A stretch of 45,960 nt of DNA, taken from an uncultured archaeon A07HR60 (GTDB lineage Archaea; Halobacteriota; Halobacteria; Halobacteriales; Haloferacaceae). Each line of letters starts with the position of its first letter. Within the stretch, counting starts at the first letter, position 1. Where the stretch lies: positions 62,494 through 108,453 of the forward strand of contig KI543229.1 in the NCBI GenBank assembly GCA_000496235.1, in the 5' to 3' direction. The notes beneath the pieces are model-generated. The model was not told where the DNA came from, ran no database searches, and was given only the letters and a program-made list of their open reading frames with translations. Below are positions 25,881 through 35,062 of the stretch, in pieces. A program made the translations under genes and the position numbers.

Positions 25881-26417
25881 TCAGTCTTCCTCACGAAGCC
25901 GTCTGGCATGCTCGGCGACGGACTGTCCAAGTTGTTCGGTCCGGTCGAGAAGTTCCTCATCTTGCAGCGTTCCTGCAGCGAACTTGTTGTACGCCCCGCG
26001 GATTCCAACCTGGTGAGGGAGTACCCACCCGTGCACCCCGCGAATCGTCGAGCGAAGGTGCTCAAGTGTCGACCCGAAAGAGCCACCACCTGCGACTGCT
26101 ACGAGCCCCACCGCCGTGGACTCGTAATCGTCAAACGAGCAGTAGTCGTGGAAATTTTTGAACGTCGACGAGTACGAGCCGTGATAGACGGGCGATCCGA
26201 CAATGATCCCGTCGGCATCACGGACGGTCTGGCGGAGGGTCTCACTCTCACCTTGTTCGTCGATGTCTGGGTCGTACAAGGGGAGATCGACGGCACCGAG
26301 ATCGATCAGTGTTGTCGCTGCGCCCGCCTCGTCGGCGGCAGCCAGCGCATGCCGGAGCGTCGACCGAGTGTGACTCCCCGAGCGACGACTGCCGCTGATA
26401 GCCACGACACGTACCAT
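25881..26417 (-). CDS. NAD(P)H-dependent FMN reductase, flavodoxin-like
   Basis: A 178-residue flavoprotein. The start is the ATG giving MVRVVAISGSRRSGSHTRSTL; the 34 codons upstream have no family similarity. GSRRSGSHT is the FMN phosphate loop. DADGIIVGSPVYHGSYSSTFKNFHDY is the second flavin segment with the NAD(P)H site, and VAVAGGGSFGSTLEHLR the third. This is the SsuE/ArsH-like NADPH:FMN reductase family, which supplies reduced flavin or reduces quinones and dyes. The acceptor is unknown. It is divergent from ppk across an 860-base spacer that holds a mobile element. Confidence 0.9.
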   Translation of the reverse strand: MVRVVAISGSRRSGSHTRSTLRHALAAADEAGAATTLIDLGAVDLPLYDPDIDEQGESETLRQTVRDADGIIVGSPVYHGSYSSTFKNFHDYCSFDDYESTAVGLVAVAGGGSFGSTLEHLRSTIRGVHGWVLPHQVGIRGAYNKFAAGTLQDEELLDRTEQLGQSVAEHARRLREED

Positions 26418-26644
26418 GTGCGCGAGTATGTGAGTCAGAGCAAAAGGGCACCGGGATAGCACACGAGCCGACAAACGTGCGTTCGGAGAGAGCAAGCCGG
26501 ACGACCCGGGGGACGACAACCTACCGGTGCAGGCCCCACGAGGCGGTTATCGGCCGGTCTCAAGACGCGTCTGATTCTGGCTGGCGAACAGTCCGGTGTT
26601 AGAAAACGTTCACAATCTCGGTTCACGATGGTCGCCGTCACGGG

Positions 26645-27014
26645 GCGATTTTACAAGTGGTACGAGGCGAATGCCACGGGGTCGTTCGGAAGACGCACTC
26701 TTCCGTGATGACGAGAGACGCAGTCTCTCGAACCACGTGACCCCGTGGATGAAGCCGACACTATTTCTATAACCCACAATCGGTACATCTAACCAGCTAT
26801 TAACTGAAAACATGACGGTTGTTTGGTCTGACTGAGAGTCCACAAACACGGACGGTCAGGCTCCTCAACTGTCATGCACAACGAGGAGTGGGAGCCTCCA
26901 CAGTCACGCCTGTGGAGACGAGAACCACTGTGGGACAGATTCAGCCGAGAATCTGTCTTGCAAGTTCCGTCGTCGAAGCAGGAAGCCTCGGGGCGTGATC
27001 CCGAGGCACTTCAC
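26645..27014 (+). mobile_element. Non-autonomous IS605-type element without tnpB
   Basis: The left end (26645-26757) and the left end of the intact TnpB element (40281-40318) share the order GTCGGCTTCATCC, hairpin, TTCGCCTC. Here the hairpin is a three-way junction: P1 CCACGGGGTC (26674-26683)/GACCCCGTGG (26739-26748), P2 GGAAGA/TCTTCC (26688-26704), P3 GAGAGAC-gca-GTCTCTC (26713-26729). The right end ends in stem GCCTCGGG (26985-26992)/CCCGAGGC (27000-27007), preceded by GGAA as at the TnpB right end. Inside are further stems: AGGCTCC/GGAGCCT (26858-26897), CTCCACAG/CTGTGGAG (26896-26917) and GACAGATTC/GAATCTGTC (26934-26957). No tnpB remains. The series resembles a guide-RNA scaffold. An open frame through it (from 26874) looks like structure, not protein. 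Confidence 0.6.
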
Positions 27015-27280
27015 GTGTCGAAACGACTAATCGAGTTGATCATCGGTTGGAATGCTAGAAGATGCACAGGTCCTCTTGCCGAATGCGAATCTGGACACTC
27101 AAATCCAATCTGCCCGCTGCCGGAGAGTTCACCGACGCCTCACCCGTCAGAACGGAGAGGGAGTTGGGCCTGTAGACGTGTGCGCATGTGCACGAGTCGT
27201 CGCCCTCTTTCGTGTCCTCTATCTCATGGATAGGGCTTTGACTCTAGAGAACTAGATATTATCTAATAGGGATTGAACAT

Positions 27281-29710
27281 ATGCTCAATCGCGATCTCGA
27301 AAATTCTGACTACTATCTCAACCGTGAGTTGTCCGAACTGGCGTTTCAGGAGCGTGTGCTGCGTGAGGGGATGGACGACCGAAACCCGCCGCTCGAGCGG
27401 CTCCGGTTTCTCGCCTACTTCACCAAAAACGTAGACGAGTTTTTCATGAAGCGAGTGGGCGGGCTCAAACGGCAAATCGATGCCGGCGTGACCGACACCA
27501 CACCAGACGGTCTGACGCCCGAACAGCAGTGGCTGGAGGTTCTCGACGCTGCCCGCCCACTCTTTCACCGTCAAACCGAGTGTTGGCAGATGGATCTCAA
27601 GCCGAGACTTACTGAGGAAGGCATCGACATCTGTTCTCCCGAGGACCTCCCCACTGGCCGACGGGAGCGATTACGAACGTATTTCAGAGAATCGATACTG
27701 CCAACGCTGACACCACTCGCGTTCGACCCTGCTCACCCGTTCCCATTTATTTCGAATCTTTCTCTGTCGCTGGCTGTGATTTCGTCGGACGGGAGCGGCG
27801 AGCACACATTCACCCGAATCAAGATCCCAGAAAACCAGCCTCGTCTAATCGAGGTGATAGACGAGAGTGACCAGTACGTGCTCATTGAGGACTTGATTGA
27901 GGACAATCTGGACTTGTTACTCCCCGATATAGAGATACTGGATGTGTCGGCGTTCAAAGTGACCCGGAACGCCGAGGTGCGGCGCGACGAGGAGGTCGCA
28001 GAAGATCTCGTGGACATGGTGGAAGACGTGCTCGAACAGCGCCGCTTCGCGACGGTGGTGCGGCTGGAGGTCGCCGCCGACATGCCAGAAGAGTCGGTCG
28101 CGATTCTCAAAGAACACCTCGACGTGTCCGACAGAGAGGTGTTTTCACGGGAGGGCCCCATCGATTACGAGGATTTCTTCGATATCGTGGATCTCGACCG
28201 GCCTGACCTCAAACTCCCGTCGTGGACGCCCCATCCTCACCCTCGATTACCGAGAGCGAGCAATATCGACGGCCAGTCTGGAGAAATTTTCGAGGAGGTT
28301 CGGGACGGGGACATTCTCGCACATCACCCGTATCACTCGTTTGAAGACACCGTCCAACGGTTTCTCCAGACTGCGGCGAACGATCCGGACGTACTCGCGG
28401 TGAAAGCAGCAATCTACCGGACGGCGAGTGATTCAAAGGTGATTCAGAGTCTCATCGACGCTGCCGATAACGGAAAACAGGTCGCTGTGATGGTCGAGCT
28501 CAAAGCGCGCTTCGACGAGAAAAACAATCTCGAGTGGGTTCACCAACTCGAAGAAGAGGGTATCCACGTCGCGTACGGAACGGTCGGGCTGAAAACCCAC
28601 ACCAAGACGGCACTGGTCGTCCGGCAGGAGGCCGACGGTGTTCGCATGTACTCACACGTGGGCACGGGCAACTATCACTCTGGCACCGCGAAGGGTTATT
28701 CTGATCTGGGCTTGCTCACAGCAGACCGGAATATCGGACTCGACCTCGCGAAGGTATTCAATTTCTTCACCGGGCCAACGCTGGACGACAGCTTCCAGAA
28801 GCTCCTGATCGCGCCAGTCACGATGCGAGAGCGGTTCACCGAGATGATCAAGCGGGAAGCCGAACACGCCCGGGCCGGTCGGCGAGCCCGGATCGTAGCG
28901 AAAATGAATGCTCTCGAGGACCCGTCGATCGTCGAACAACTCTATCGGGCATCGATGGCCGGCGTCGAGATCGACCTCCTGGTCAGAGATATCTGCCGGC
29001 TCCGGCCCGGGATAGAGGGGCTGAGCGAACGTATCACCGTCAGTTCGATTGTCGGGAGATTTCTGGAACACTCGCGAATATTCTACTTCGAAAACGGGGG
29101 CGACCCGGAGTGGTACATCGGCTCTGCCGACTGGATGACCCGAAACCTCGATAATCGCGTTGAAGCCGTCACGCCTGTGGAAGCGCCACAACTCCGCCGA
29201 CAGCTCCGCTTTATTCTGGAGGCATCACTCAAAGATAACCGACGTCGGTGGGTGATGGACAGCGACGGTCACTACGAGCAACAAACACCCGGTGATGAGC
29301 CAGCCCGGGATATTCAGGAGGTGCTGATGAGTGCCACAGAGACGGCACTCGAGCGGGGGCCCGGCCCAGGAATCAACGTCGACTCAGAGCTTATCGACCG
29401 GGAACTTCTCGTGGAGCCGGTATCCAGAGAAAAAGGTACAACTACTGAGTCAGACTCCGAGACTCAGGCTCAGGCAACAACCGAATCAGCGTCAGACGCC
29501 GAGACGACAGGCGACGTGGCCACCCCACCGGAGGAAAGTACGGTACAATCCGACGGTCGGGGCGGCTCTGTGTTCGACGCGTACGCCGACCGGTGGTATC
29601 GTCCGGACAGTGAACAGTTCGACTGGGCAGTTCAAACCGCCGATGATGAACGGCGCTATTTCAAGACTCGTGAAGGGGCCCGGAATCGTCTCGAATCAGA
29701 ATATACCTGA
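27281..29710 (+). CDS. ppk1: Polyphosphate kinase, PPK1 family
   Basis: An 809-residue enzyme making polyphosphate from ATP. N-terminal and head domains: LNRELSELAFQERVL, FLAYFTKNVDEFFMKRV, AHPFPFISNLSLSL. The core repeats two phospholipase-D-like domains. H440 in GLKTHTKTALV is the autophosphorylated His (E. coli H435), and H597 in FLEHSRIFYF the second. VGTGNYHSGTAKGYSDLGL is also conserved. The canonical enzyme is about 690 residues; here about 110 more follow, a low-complexity stretch then a compact end (FDAYADRWYRPDSEQFDW ... RRYFKTREGARNRL) that may be a small added domain. TATA-like GATATTATC lies about 23 bases before the ATG. PPK1 is patchy among archaea, so old transfer from bacteria is plausible. 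Confidence 0.95.
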   Translation: MLNRDLENSDYYLNRELSELAFQERVLREGMDDRNPPLERLRFLAYFTKNVDEFFMKRVGGLKRQIDAGVTDTTPDGLTPEQQWLEVLDAARPLFHRQTECWQMDLKPRLTEEGIDICSPEDLPTGRRERLRTYFRESILPTLTPLAFDPAHPFPFISNLSLSLAVISSDGSGEHTFTRIKIPENQPRLIEVIDESDQYVLIEDLIEDNLDLLLPDIEILDVSAFKVTRNAEVRRDEEVAEDLVDMVEDVLEQRRFATVVRLEVAADMPEESVAILKEHLDVSDREVFSREGPIDYEDFFDIVDLDRPDLKLPSWTPHPHPRLPRASNIDGQSGEIFEEVRDGDILAHHPYHSFEDTVQRFLQTAANDPDVLAVKAAIYRTASDSKVIQSLIDAADNGKQVAVMVELKARFDEKNNLEWVHQLEEEGIHVAYGTVGLKTHTKTALVVRQEADGVRMYSHVGTGNYHSGTAKGYSDLGLLTADRNIGLDLAKVFNFFTGPTLDDSFQKLLIAPVTMRERFTEMIKREAEHARAGRRARIVAKMNALEDPSIVEQLYRASMAGVEIDLLVRDICRLRPGIEGLSERITVSSIVGRFLEHSRIFYFENGGDPEWYIGSADWMTRNLDNRVEAVTPVEAPQLRRQLRFILEASLKDNRRRWVMDSDGHYEQQTPGDEPARDIQEVLMSATETALERGPGPGINVDSELIDRELLVEPVSREKGTTTESDSETQAQATTESASDAETTGDVATPPEESTVQSDGRGGSVFDAYADRWYRPDSEQFDWAVQTADDERRYFKTREGARNRLESEYT

Positions 29711-30036
29711 ACTCCGGGTTTTCTGGCTGCCTGCTACGGTATTGTGCTGGGTATGTCTCTTGCTTATCGCCACTACTCGACAGATCGTGAAGCCGATATC
29801 ACGAGTTGGCCGCTGCTCTCGCGAGGAGAGACGGTTGCTGCACGGACACAGAGCCGAGCGACCAGCACTCAAGCTGCTTGGGTTCCAAGTTGCACCCGTC
29901 GAAAACGAGAGCCTGGAGCGGCGTGCACACACGTCAGGGGAAACTCCTGAGGGTCACCATGCACCATCGGTACGCCCTGGTGGTCGTCAGACGGCTGTGA
30001 CGGAGGTGGTCACCCAGGTCTGGTTCAACCCGCTGG
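29711..30036. other. Convergent spacer of ppk1 and the phosphatase gene
   Basis: About 325 bases. No gene, repeat or clear terminator was recognised. Confidence 0.35.
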
Positions 30037-30732
30037 TCAGCGTTGTGGGTCTGCGGACACGATTTTCGAAGCAGCCCGCTCCTCGTGTGTGGTCTCGGAA
30101 TTGATCGTTACGAACTCGTCGGCCCGGTAATCGTAGGCTGTGAGTATCCGTCCGTGGACACAGCCCGTATCGAGAGCAACGGCGTATTCTCTGTTCACTG
30201 GGGCCTGATGAACGGTATGACCGAAGCACACGCGATACGGACCGTCGTGGTCGTCGTACCAGAAGGGGCCGCTGTACCCGTCGCCGTGCGGTGACCGCAT
30301 ATTCAGTAACTCTCTCATCGTGTGACTCTCGAGTGGGCGTCGGGGGTCGATTCCCCCGTGGACGACGAATGTCTCGGCGAACGAAATGACCACCGGGAGT
30401 GATTCGAAATAGCTCTGATCTCCGGGGCGGAGCCACTCCGGAGATTTGTCACCGCGGATGATCTTTTGTTCGTTGTTGCCGCGAACGCTCATGAAGCGGG
30501 AGTCACTGCGGACAGTATCGATAACGCCTGGGCTATCAGGGCCTTTTCTGACCAGATCCCCCGTGAAGATAACGCGGTCGTCGCTATCTAACTCCAGTGT
30601 ATCAAGAAGTCTCTCCAGCGGGGCCCGGCTCCCATGAACATCTCCGACGACATAGATATCACCGCAGCTGTTCGGGTCAATGCGGTCGTGGTGCGTCTCA
30701 ATCTCGTCGCTGAATGGTAGGATTTCGCTCAT
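30037..30732 (-). CDS. PPP-family metallophosphoesterase
   Basis: A 231-residue phosphatase of the PPP/ApaH-like calcineurin fold. Motifs in order: VVGDVHGSRAPLERLLD (GDxHG, 30-34), FTGDLVRKGPDS (GDxxxRG-like, 58-64), VRGNNEQK (GNxE, 85-88), VVHGGIDP (125-127) and FGHTVHQAP (GHT, H172). It could act on phosphoproteins or on dinucleoside polyphosphates; motif variants do not decide. It is convergent with ppk1 and divergent from the phosphohexomutase. A role in phosphate or stress metabolism with ppk1 is only a context guess. Confidence 0.9.
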   Translation of the reverse strand: MSEILPFSDEIETHHDRIDPNSCGDIYVVGDVHGSRAPLERLLDTLELDSDDRVIFTGDLVRKGPDSPGVIDTVRSDSRFMSVRGNNEQKIIRGDKSPEWLRPGDQSYFESLPVVISFAETFVVHGGIDPRRPLESHTMRELLNMRSPHGDGYSGPFWYDDHDGPYRVCFGHTVHQAPVNREYAVALDTGCVHGRILTAYDYRADEFVTINSETTHEERAASKIVSADPQR

Positions 30733-30904
30733 AACCGTGGGATAGACGAGTGGGTGACCTCGCCGGTAGTTGTCGTATGCCTGGCTAAGACATTCACCGG
30801 TTAATCGGTTGGTAATAGTGTGTTGTCCGGATATATAGACTACGCATCCTGAAAGTCAGTGGCCGTCGCGAGAGATATTTATCGGGACGACTGTTGAGGC
30901 GAAT

Positions 30905-32290
30905 ATGGGAGAGGTCACCTTCGGGACCGACGGCTGGCGCGCACAACTCGAAGAATTCACCGACGAACGACTGCGGATGGTGGGTCAGGGGATCGCGGAC
31001 CACTTGAGTGCGAGCGGACAAGAAGGCGCCATCGCGGTCGGGTATGATCCACGGTCAAGTTCCGAGGGGTTCGCCGAGAGTCTGGGTGCGGTTTTCTCGC
31101 GGAACGGCCACGACGTGGTACTCCCAGAGCGTGACTGTCCAACACCAGTCGTTGCCCACGCCGTCGTCGAGCGCGGTCTCGCCGGCGCCTGCATGATCAC
31201 CGCGTCTCACAATCCACCTGGATATAACGGTGTGAAATTCATCCCGGCAGACGGCGCACCAGCCCTGCCTGACGTGACCGACGATATCGAGTCACGGCTG
31301 AAGCCACCACTCGAAGCCACAGATTCCAGTGGCGATACTGATGAGGCGGGATCACTCCACCGCGTCAACCTTCGGTCGGCGCATGCTGACGCTGTCCGGA
31401 AGCTCGTGAATCCCGATCTCTCGGGAATGACTGTCGTCTACGACGCAATGCACGGAGCCGGACGCGGAGTGACCGACCGGCTTCTCGAACGGTGTGGGGC
31501 CGAGGTGATCACTCGACGGTGCTCACGCGATCCAGAATTTGGTGGGGCAGCCCCGGAGCCAAACCCGGACACCTTGGACGGGCTCGTCGAGGCGGTCCGA
31601 GACCACGATGCGACGCTCGGAATCGCCAACGATGGGGACGCCGACCGCGTCGCCGTCTGCACGCCAGAAGGGTATCTGGACGAGAATCTCCTGTTTGCTA
31701 CGCTGTACGAGGGGCTACTCGAAGAGGAGTCTGGAACCGCCGTCCGGTCAGTTTCGACGACGTTTCTCGTCGACGAGGTGGCCAATGCCCGTGGGGGTGA
31801 TGTATTCGAGGTCCCAGTCGGGTTCAAATGGGTCGCAGACGCGATGGACGAGCAAGACGCACTCATCGGTGGCGAAGAGTCGGGCGGCTTCAGTATCCGC
31901 GGGCACGTTCGTGAAAAAGACGGTGTCCTTGCGGGGCTACTGGCGGCTTCGTTGGCGAGCGATGAGCCGTTCGAAGCTCGAGTCCAGCGGCTCTTCGAAT
32001 CTCACGGACCAATACACACCGATCGAATCAGTGTCGACTGTCCGGACGACCGCAAGCAGTCTGTCATCGAGACACTCACCGACCAGCTCCCCGAAACGGT
32101 AGACGGACGAGAGGTGGTCGATATCAGCTCACTCGATGGAGTCAAGCTATTCCTGGCAGATGGATCGTGGCTGTTGATCCGCCCGTCTGGGACAGAGCCG
32201 AAGCTCAGAGTATACGCCGAGTCGAGTAGCGAGCAACACGTCTCTGACCTCCTCACCGCCGGTCGCGAACTGCTCGGTGGCGTGATCTGA
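30905..32290 (+). CDS. Phosphohexomutase (phosphoglucomutase/phosphomannomutase/GlmM family)
   Basis: A 461-residue four-domain enzyme moving phosphate between C1 and C6 of hexose phosphates. The entry is VTFGTDGWRAQL. MITASHNPPGYNGVKF holds the phosphoserine S101, DGDADRVAV (243-248) the Mg2+ loop, GGEESGGFSIRGH the sugar-binding loop, and RPSGTEPKLRVYAE the phosphate-binding domain IV. TATA-like TATTTATC is about 26 bases upstream, so the mRNA is probably leaderless. The specificity (glucose, mannose or glucosamine) cannot be read. The product would feed S-layer glycans or glycolipids. Confidence 0.93.
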   Translation: MGEVTFGTDGWRAQLEEFTDERLRMVGQGIADHLSASGQEGAIAVGYDPRSSSEGFAESLGAVFSRNGHDVVLPERDCPTPVVAHAVVERGLAGACMITASHNPPGYNGVKFIPADGAPALPDVTDDIESRLKPPLEATDSSGDTDEAGSLHRVNLRSAHADAVRKLVNPDLSGMTVVYDAMHGAGRGVTDRLLERCGAEVITRRCSRDPEFGGAAPEPNPDTLDGLVEAVRDHDATLGIANDGDADRVAVCTPEGYLDENLLFATLYEGLLEEESGTAVRSVSTTFLVDEVANARGGDVFEVPVGFKWVADAMDEQDALIGGEESGGFSIRGHVREKDGVLAGLLAASLASDEPFEARVQRLFESHGPIHTDRISVDCPDDRKQSVIETLTDQLPETVDGREVVDISSLDGVKLFLADGSWLLIRPSGTEPKLRVYAESSSEQHVSDLLTAGRELLGGVI

Positions 32291-32596
32291 CTACCCACCC
32301 GGGTCGACGAAGAATAGTATCCCTGGCAATCTCTCTGCCGATAACCCGTGACTTGCCGGCCGCCGGCTGGTCTCGGTCAGCCTCGTCTCGGTCGCTCCCT
32401 GGTCGCGTCCCTGTGTTGATCACACGTGTTTCGACGAGTCGACAGACGAGACAAACCCAACGACATATGCTGAGACGTATCAAGACGACGTGTGACGAGG
32501 ACCAGTGGGCGAGCCAACCGCCATCCACGGCTGGACCACTCCGAGTTCGTGGGCAGAGACGACAGCTACATTCTTATAACCAGCTAAAATACAGTT
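32291..32596. other. Intergenic between phosphohexomutase and small membrane gene
   Basis: About 306 bases. A TATA-like CTTATAAC near 32573 is about 25 bases before the GTG start at 32597. Nothing else recognised. Confidence 0.4.
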
Positions 32597-32905
32597 GTGG
32601 CAGACAACGAGCAGGCCGGCAGTTCCTCCGGCATAGAGATGACCGTCATTGGCTGGCTGATAGCTGCTGGCATCTCGGTGTTCGTTTTCCCTATGTTGCC
32701 GTTTATTCTCGTCGGATGCCTGGTCTGGCGACTCCTCAATGCGGGTAAGCCAGCCCCCGAGTCTGAACAGAGCGGGACTGTCACGACCGCCGGGGTCGAG
32801 ACCGGCACCACCCACGATCCAACAGTGACCAGTCGGTCTCGCTCACACAATCTTGGCCAACCCGAACCGCAACGTCACCGTGGCACAACCGACGCCGACA
32901 GCTAA
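32597..32905 (+). CDS. Small single-helix membrane protein, unknown function
   Basis: A 102-residue protein with GTG start. After a polar leader, one long hydrophobic segment (about 15-47) contains [22 protein letters not shown] and may form a re-entrant or double-span hairpin around the Pro pair. The C-terminal half is polar and probably disordered. The pattern resembles a haloarchaeal small membrane family (DUF7535, as I recall; unchecked). The TATA-like box about 25 bases upstream supports the start. It lies upstream of pcn on the same strand with a 208-base gap. Confidence 0.65.
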   Translation: MADNEQAGSSSGIEMTVIGWLIAAGISVFVFPMLPFILVGCLVWRLLNAGKPAPESEQSGTVTTAGVETGTTHDPTVTSRSRSHNLGQPEPQRHRGTTDADS

Positions 32906-33080
32906 GCTAAATACCGCGCGTTCGTCAGCCACCAATCGGCCAGTCACTGCAGACAGACTCACCGACGGTCGCGAATCGAACTGGTCGCGGCCACAGTGGC
33001 GAGACGACCCCGCCTGGCGTGGCGAAAGCCGTTATCGGGGTGAAAGCTGCCGGCTACCAGTGCCGGGGGGAAACGGGAGT

Positions 33081-33088
33081 ATTTTTAC
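33081..33088 (+). promoter_or_regulatory. TATA-like box for pcn
   Basis: ATTTTTAC is centred about 29 bases before the ATG at 33114. It supports a near-leaderless mRNA and rules against the long in-frame extension that runs upstream to 32853. Confidence 0.5.
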
Positions 33089-33113
33089 CAAGATGCGGCG
33101 TAACTTGCTGTAT

Positions 33114-33857
33114 ATGTTCAAGGCCATCGTCAACGCGTCAACGTTTCAGGACGCGCTTGACTCGGTGAGTGTGTTGGTCGACGAGTGCAAAGTGCGGTTA
33201 AACGAGGACGCATTCGCGATTCGAGCTGTTGACCCGGCGAACGTGGGGATGGTGGATCTTAGTCTGGAGGCAGCAGCCTTCGAATCCTACGAAGCAGACG
33301 GCGGTGTCATCGGCGTCAACTTGGCCCGTCTCGAGGATATCGCCGGGATGGCCAGTTCTGACGACCTGATCCATCTGGAACTCGACGAGGAAACGCGCAA
33401 GCTGAACATCGAAATGGATGGGCTGTCGTACACGCTGGCTCTGATCGACCCAGGCTCGATCCGGCAGGAGCCCGATATCCCCGATTTGGATCTCCCAGCC
33501 GAGATCATTCTTGAAGGGGCTCAACTGGGCCGCGGTGTGACGGCCGCGGATATGGTCTCCGACCACATCCGCCTTCGCGTCGACGGAGGCGAGGAGACGT
33601 TTTTCGTCGAGGCCGAAGGTGACACTGACGATGTTGATTTGGAACTCGCCCGGAGTGATCTCATCGATCTGGCCGCCGGTCCCGCTGATTCGCTGTTCTC
33701 GCTGGATTATCTCAAAGACATGGACAAAGCGATTCCTAGTGACGCCGAGGTCACGGTCGAACTTGGCGAGGAGTTCCCCGTGAAGATGCACTACGGGTTC
33801 GGAGAGGGCCTCGGAAACGTGACGTTCATGTTGGCTCCGCGAATCCAGAGCGACTAA
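33114..33857 (+). CDS. pcn: Sliding clamp PCNA
   Basis: A 247-residue ring-forming processivity factor for replicative DNA polymerases and other DNA enzymes. Entry [44 protein letters not shown] is the conserved central strand and helix; [22 protein letters not shown] and the interdomain region [12 protein letters not shown] follow. The C-terminal domain has [38 protein letters not shown]. Length is standard. It is very acidic, as known for halophile PCNA. It stands alone with its own promoter. The gene downstream encodes a zinc-site protein on the other strand. Confidence 0.97.
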   Translation: MFKAIVNASTFQDALDSVSVLVDECKVRLNEDAFAIRAVDPANVGMVDLSLEAAAFESYEADGGVIGVNLARLEDIAGMASSDDLIHLELDEETRKLNIEMDGLSYTLALIDPGSIRQEPDIPDLDLPAEIILEGAQLGRGVTAADMVSDHIRLRVDGGEETFFVEAEGDTDDVDLELARSDLIDLAAGPADSLFSLDYLKDMDKAIPSDAEVTVELGEEFPVKMHYGFGEGLGNVTFMLAPRIQSD

Positions 33858-34128
33858 CCATACCCCGACCTGACGTGACCTGATCTAATCAATCCGACCG
33901 GCCGATTGGTGACTGTGTGTCACTGAAAGCGGCCCTCGACACGGTCTGAAACCGGTGACCGATGGCCTCACCGAGCGAGTCACCGTTTCGTGTGGCCTGG
34001 CAGCTTACGATCTTTTCTGGGAGAATCGATCCTCAGTAAAGATGTCTCGATTTGTGAGCCGTGGGGTTCCGAATTCAGAATGACGAGTTCCTCACAGGCG
34101 GCCGATTTGGCCGACAGACCGACAGGCT

Positions 34129-34737
34129 TCAGCGGCGCCGGTCGATGACGTGTTTGGCCGCCTGTGCCTTTTCTTTCCAGCCGTATCCGGAATCGTAGAC
34201 GTGTCGCTTACTTTCAACCAGTTTTTCGGGGGTCGACTCCTCGAACCCGCCGCGATCCCAGGCGCCAGTTTCGCGCAGCCAGTCGGTCACGTTCGTTTTG
34301 GTTTCTGCCCAGGAGAGTCCGACCATCTCGTACCAAGCGATCATCGCGAACACGGCATTATCATGACAGCCCGGCACAGAGCCGTGTTCTGAAAGCGTCC
34401 GGAGCGGTTCGCGAGTCGGTTCAGAGACCTGTTTTTTGTATTCTGCGGCGGTGAGCAGCCGTAGATGGTTATCATCTCGCTGGACTCGACGCTCTCGTTC
34501 TAACGTATCTAACGCCGATTTGTGCAGCCCTGACCACTCCCCGTGGATCGCCGACCGCAGCGGGTCTTCTCGCATCCCTGATTCTTCGTTAGACAATACG
34601 ACCAGCAGGTCAGTGTACGCCTTTTCGACACTCGACCGGTCAAGTCCCTCGAAATCGCACCCAGTGTCGTGGAGACTATTTGTCGTTCGGCAGCCCGGAC
34701 ACGGATAACGGAACGTCGGCACGTCGCGACATTGCAA
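34129..34737 (-). CDS. Zinc-site protein with helical C-terminal domain, unknown function
   Basis: A 202-residue protein I cannot assign. The first 30 residues hold four cysteines (C3, C13, C16, C27) that could form a zinc ribbon. Residues of about 30-105 are helical with winged-helix character (SALDTLERERRVQRDDNHLRLL). The C-terminal 90 residues (SVPGCHDNAVFAMIAWYEMVG, LSWAETKTNVTDWLRETGAW, then KRHVYDSGYGWKEKAQAAKHVI) form a conserved-looking helical domain. This part recalls helical C-terminal domains found in archaeal primase-like and replication proteins; that is a weak resemblance. The location convergent with pcn is compatible with a replication link but proves nothing. Confidence 0.7.
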   Translation of the reverse strand: MQCRDVPTFRYPCPGCRTTNSLHDTGCDFEGLDRSSVEKAYTDLLVVLSNEESGMREDPLRSAIHGEWSGLHKSALDTLERERRVQRDDNHLRLLTAAEYKKQVSEPTREPLRTLSEHGSVPGCHDNAVFAMIAWYEMVGLSWAETKTNVTDWLRETGAWDRGGFEESTPEKLVESKRHVYDSGYGWKEKAQAAKHVIDRRR

Positions 34738-35062
34738 GGCCTGTGTCTTATCTTTCGTGGTTGGCTACTGTCGTCTCTGACCTACTCGGTGTGAGTGGGG
34801 TTGTGGCAGTCACGACAGGCCTGTCACCACTGGTCTCGGCAACCGTGTGCAGACCCTGGGTGTGAATTCGGCGCTTCGGGAACACACGATGTCGATTCGA
34901 CGAGTGGACACACTCACCGGAACATCGTATCGCGGTCACAGGGCCAAGTGCCCCGGGTGCGAAGCCAGACCGTTCGGTTGAGGTCCTGCTGTTCCTGAAA
35001 GACAAGGAGTATACCTGGATTTTTCAGTAACCCTTACCCCGACCGGTAGCAAATATATACTC
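34738..35062. other. Intergenic before the TPR gene
   Basis: About 325 bases. AT-rich AAATATATAC lies right before the ATG at 35063, too close to serve as its TATA box; CCCTTACC near 35031-35038 is better placed. A frame with C-x3-C and C-x2-C motifs spans about 34786-34981 but has no good start, so it is not called. Confidence 0.35.

Noticed and set aside
25590-26459. 289-codon plus-strand frame
   Set aside because: Antisense to the FMN reductase, whose flavin motifs are unmistakable.
26874-27233. 119-codon frame through the hairpin series
   Set aside because: The codons are dictated by perfect stems; better explained as structure of the mobile element than as protein.
34786-34981. Frame with C-x3-C and C-x2-C (possible small zinc protein)
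   Set aside because: No ATG until late in the frame, and no promoter or ribosome-binding signal; could be a decayed gene but not supported.
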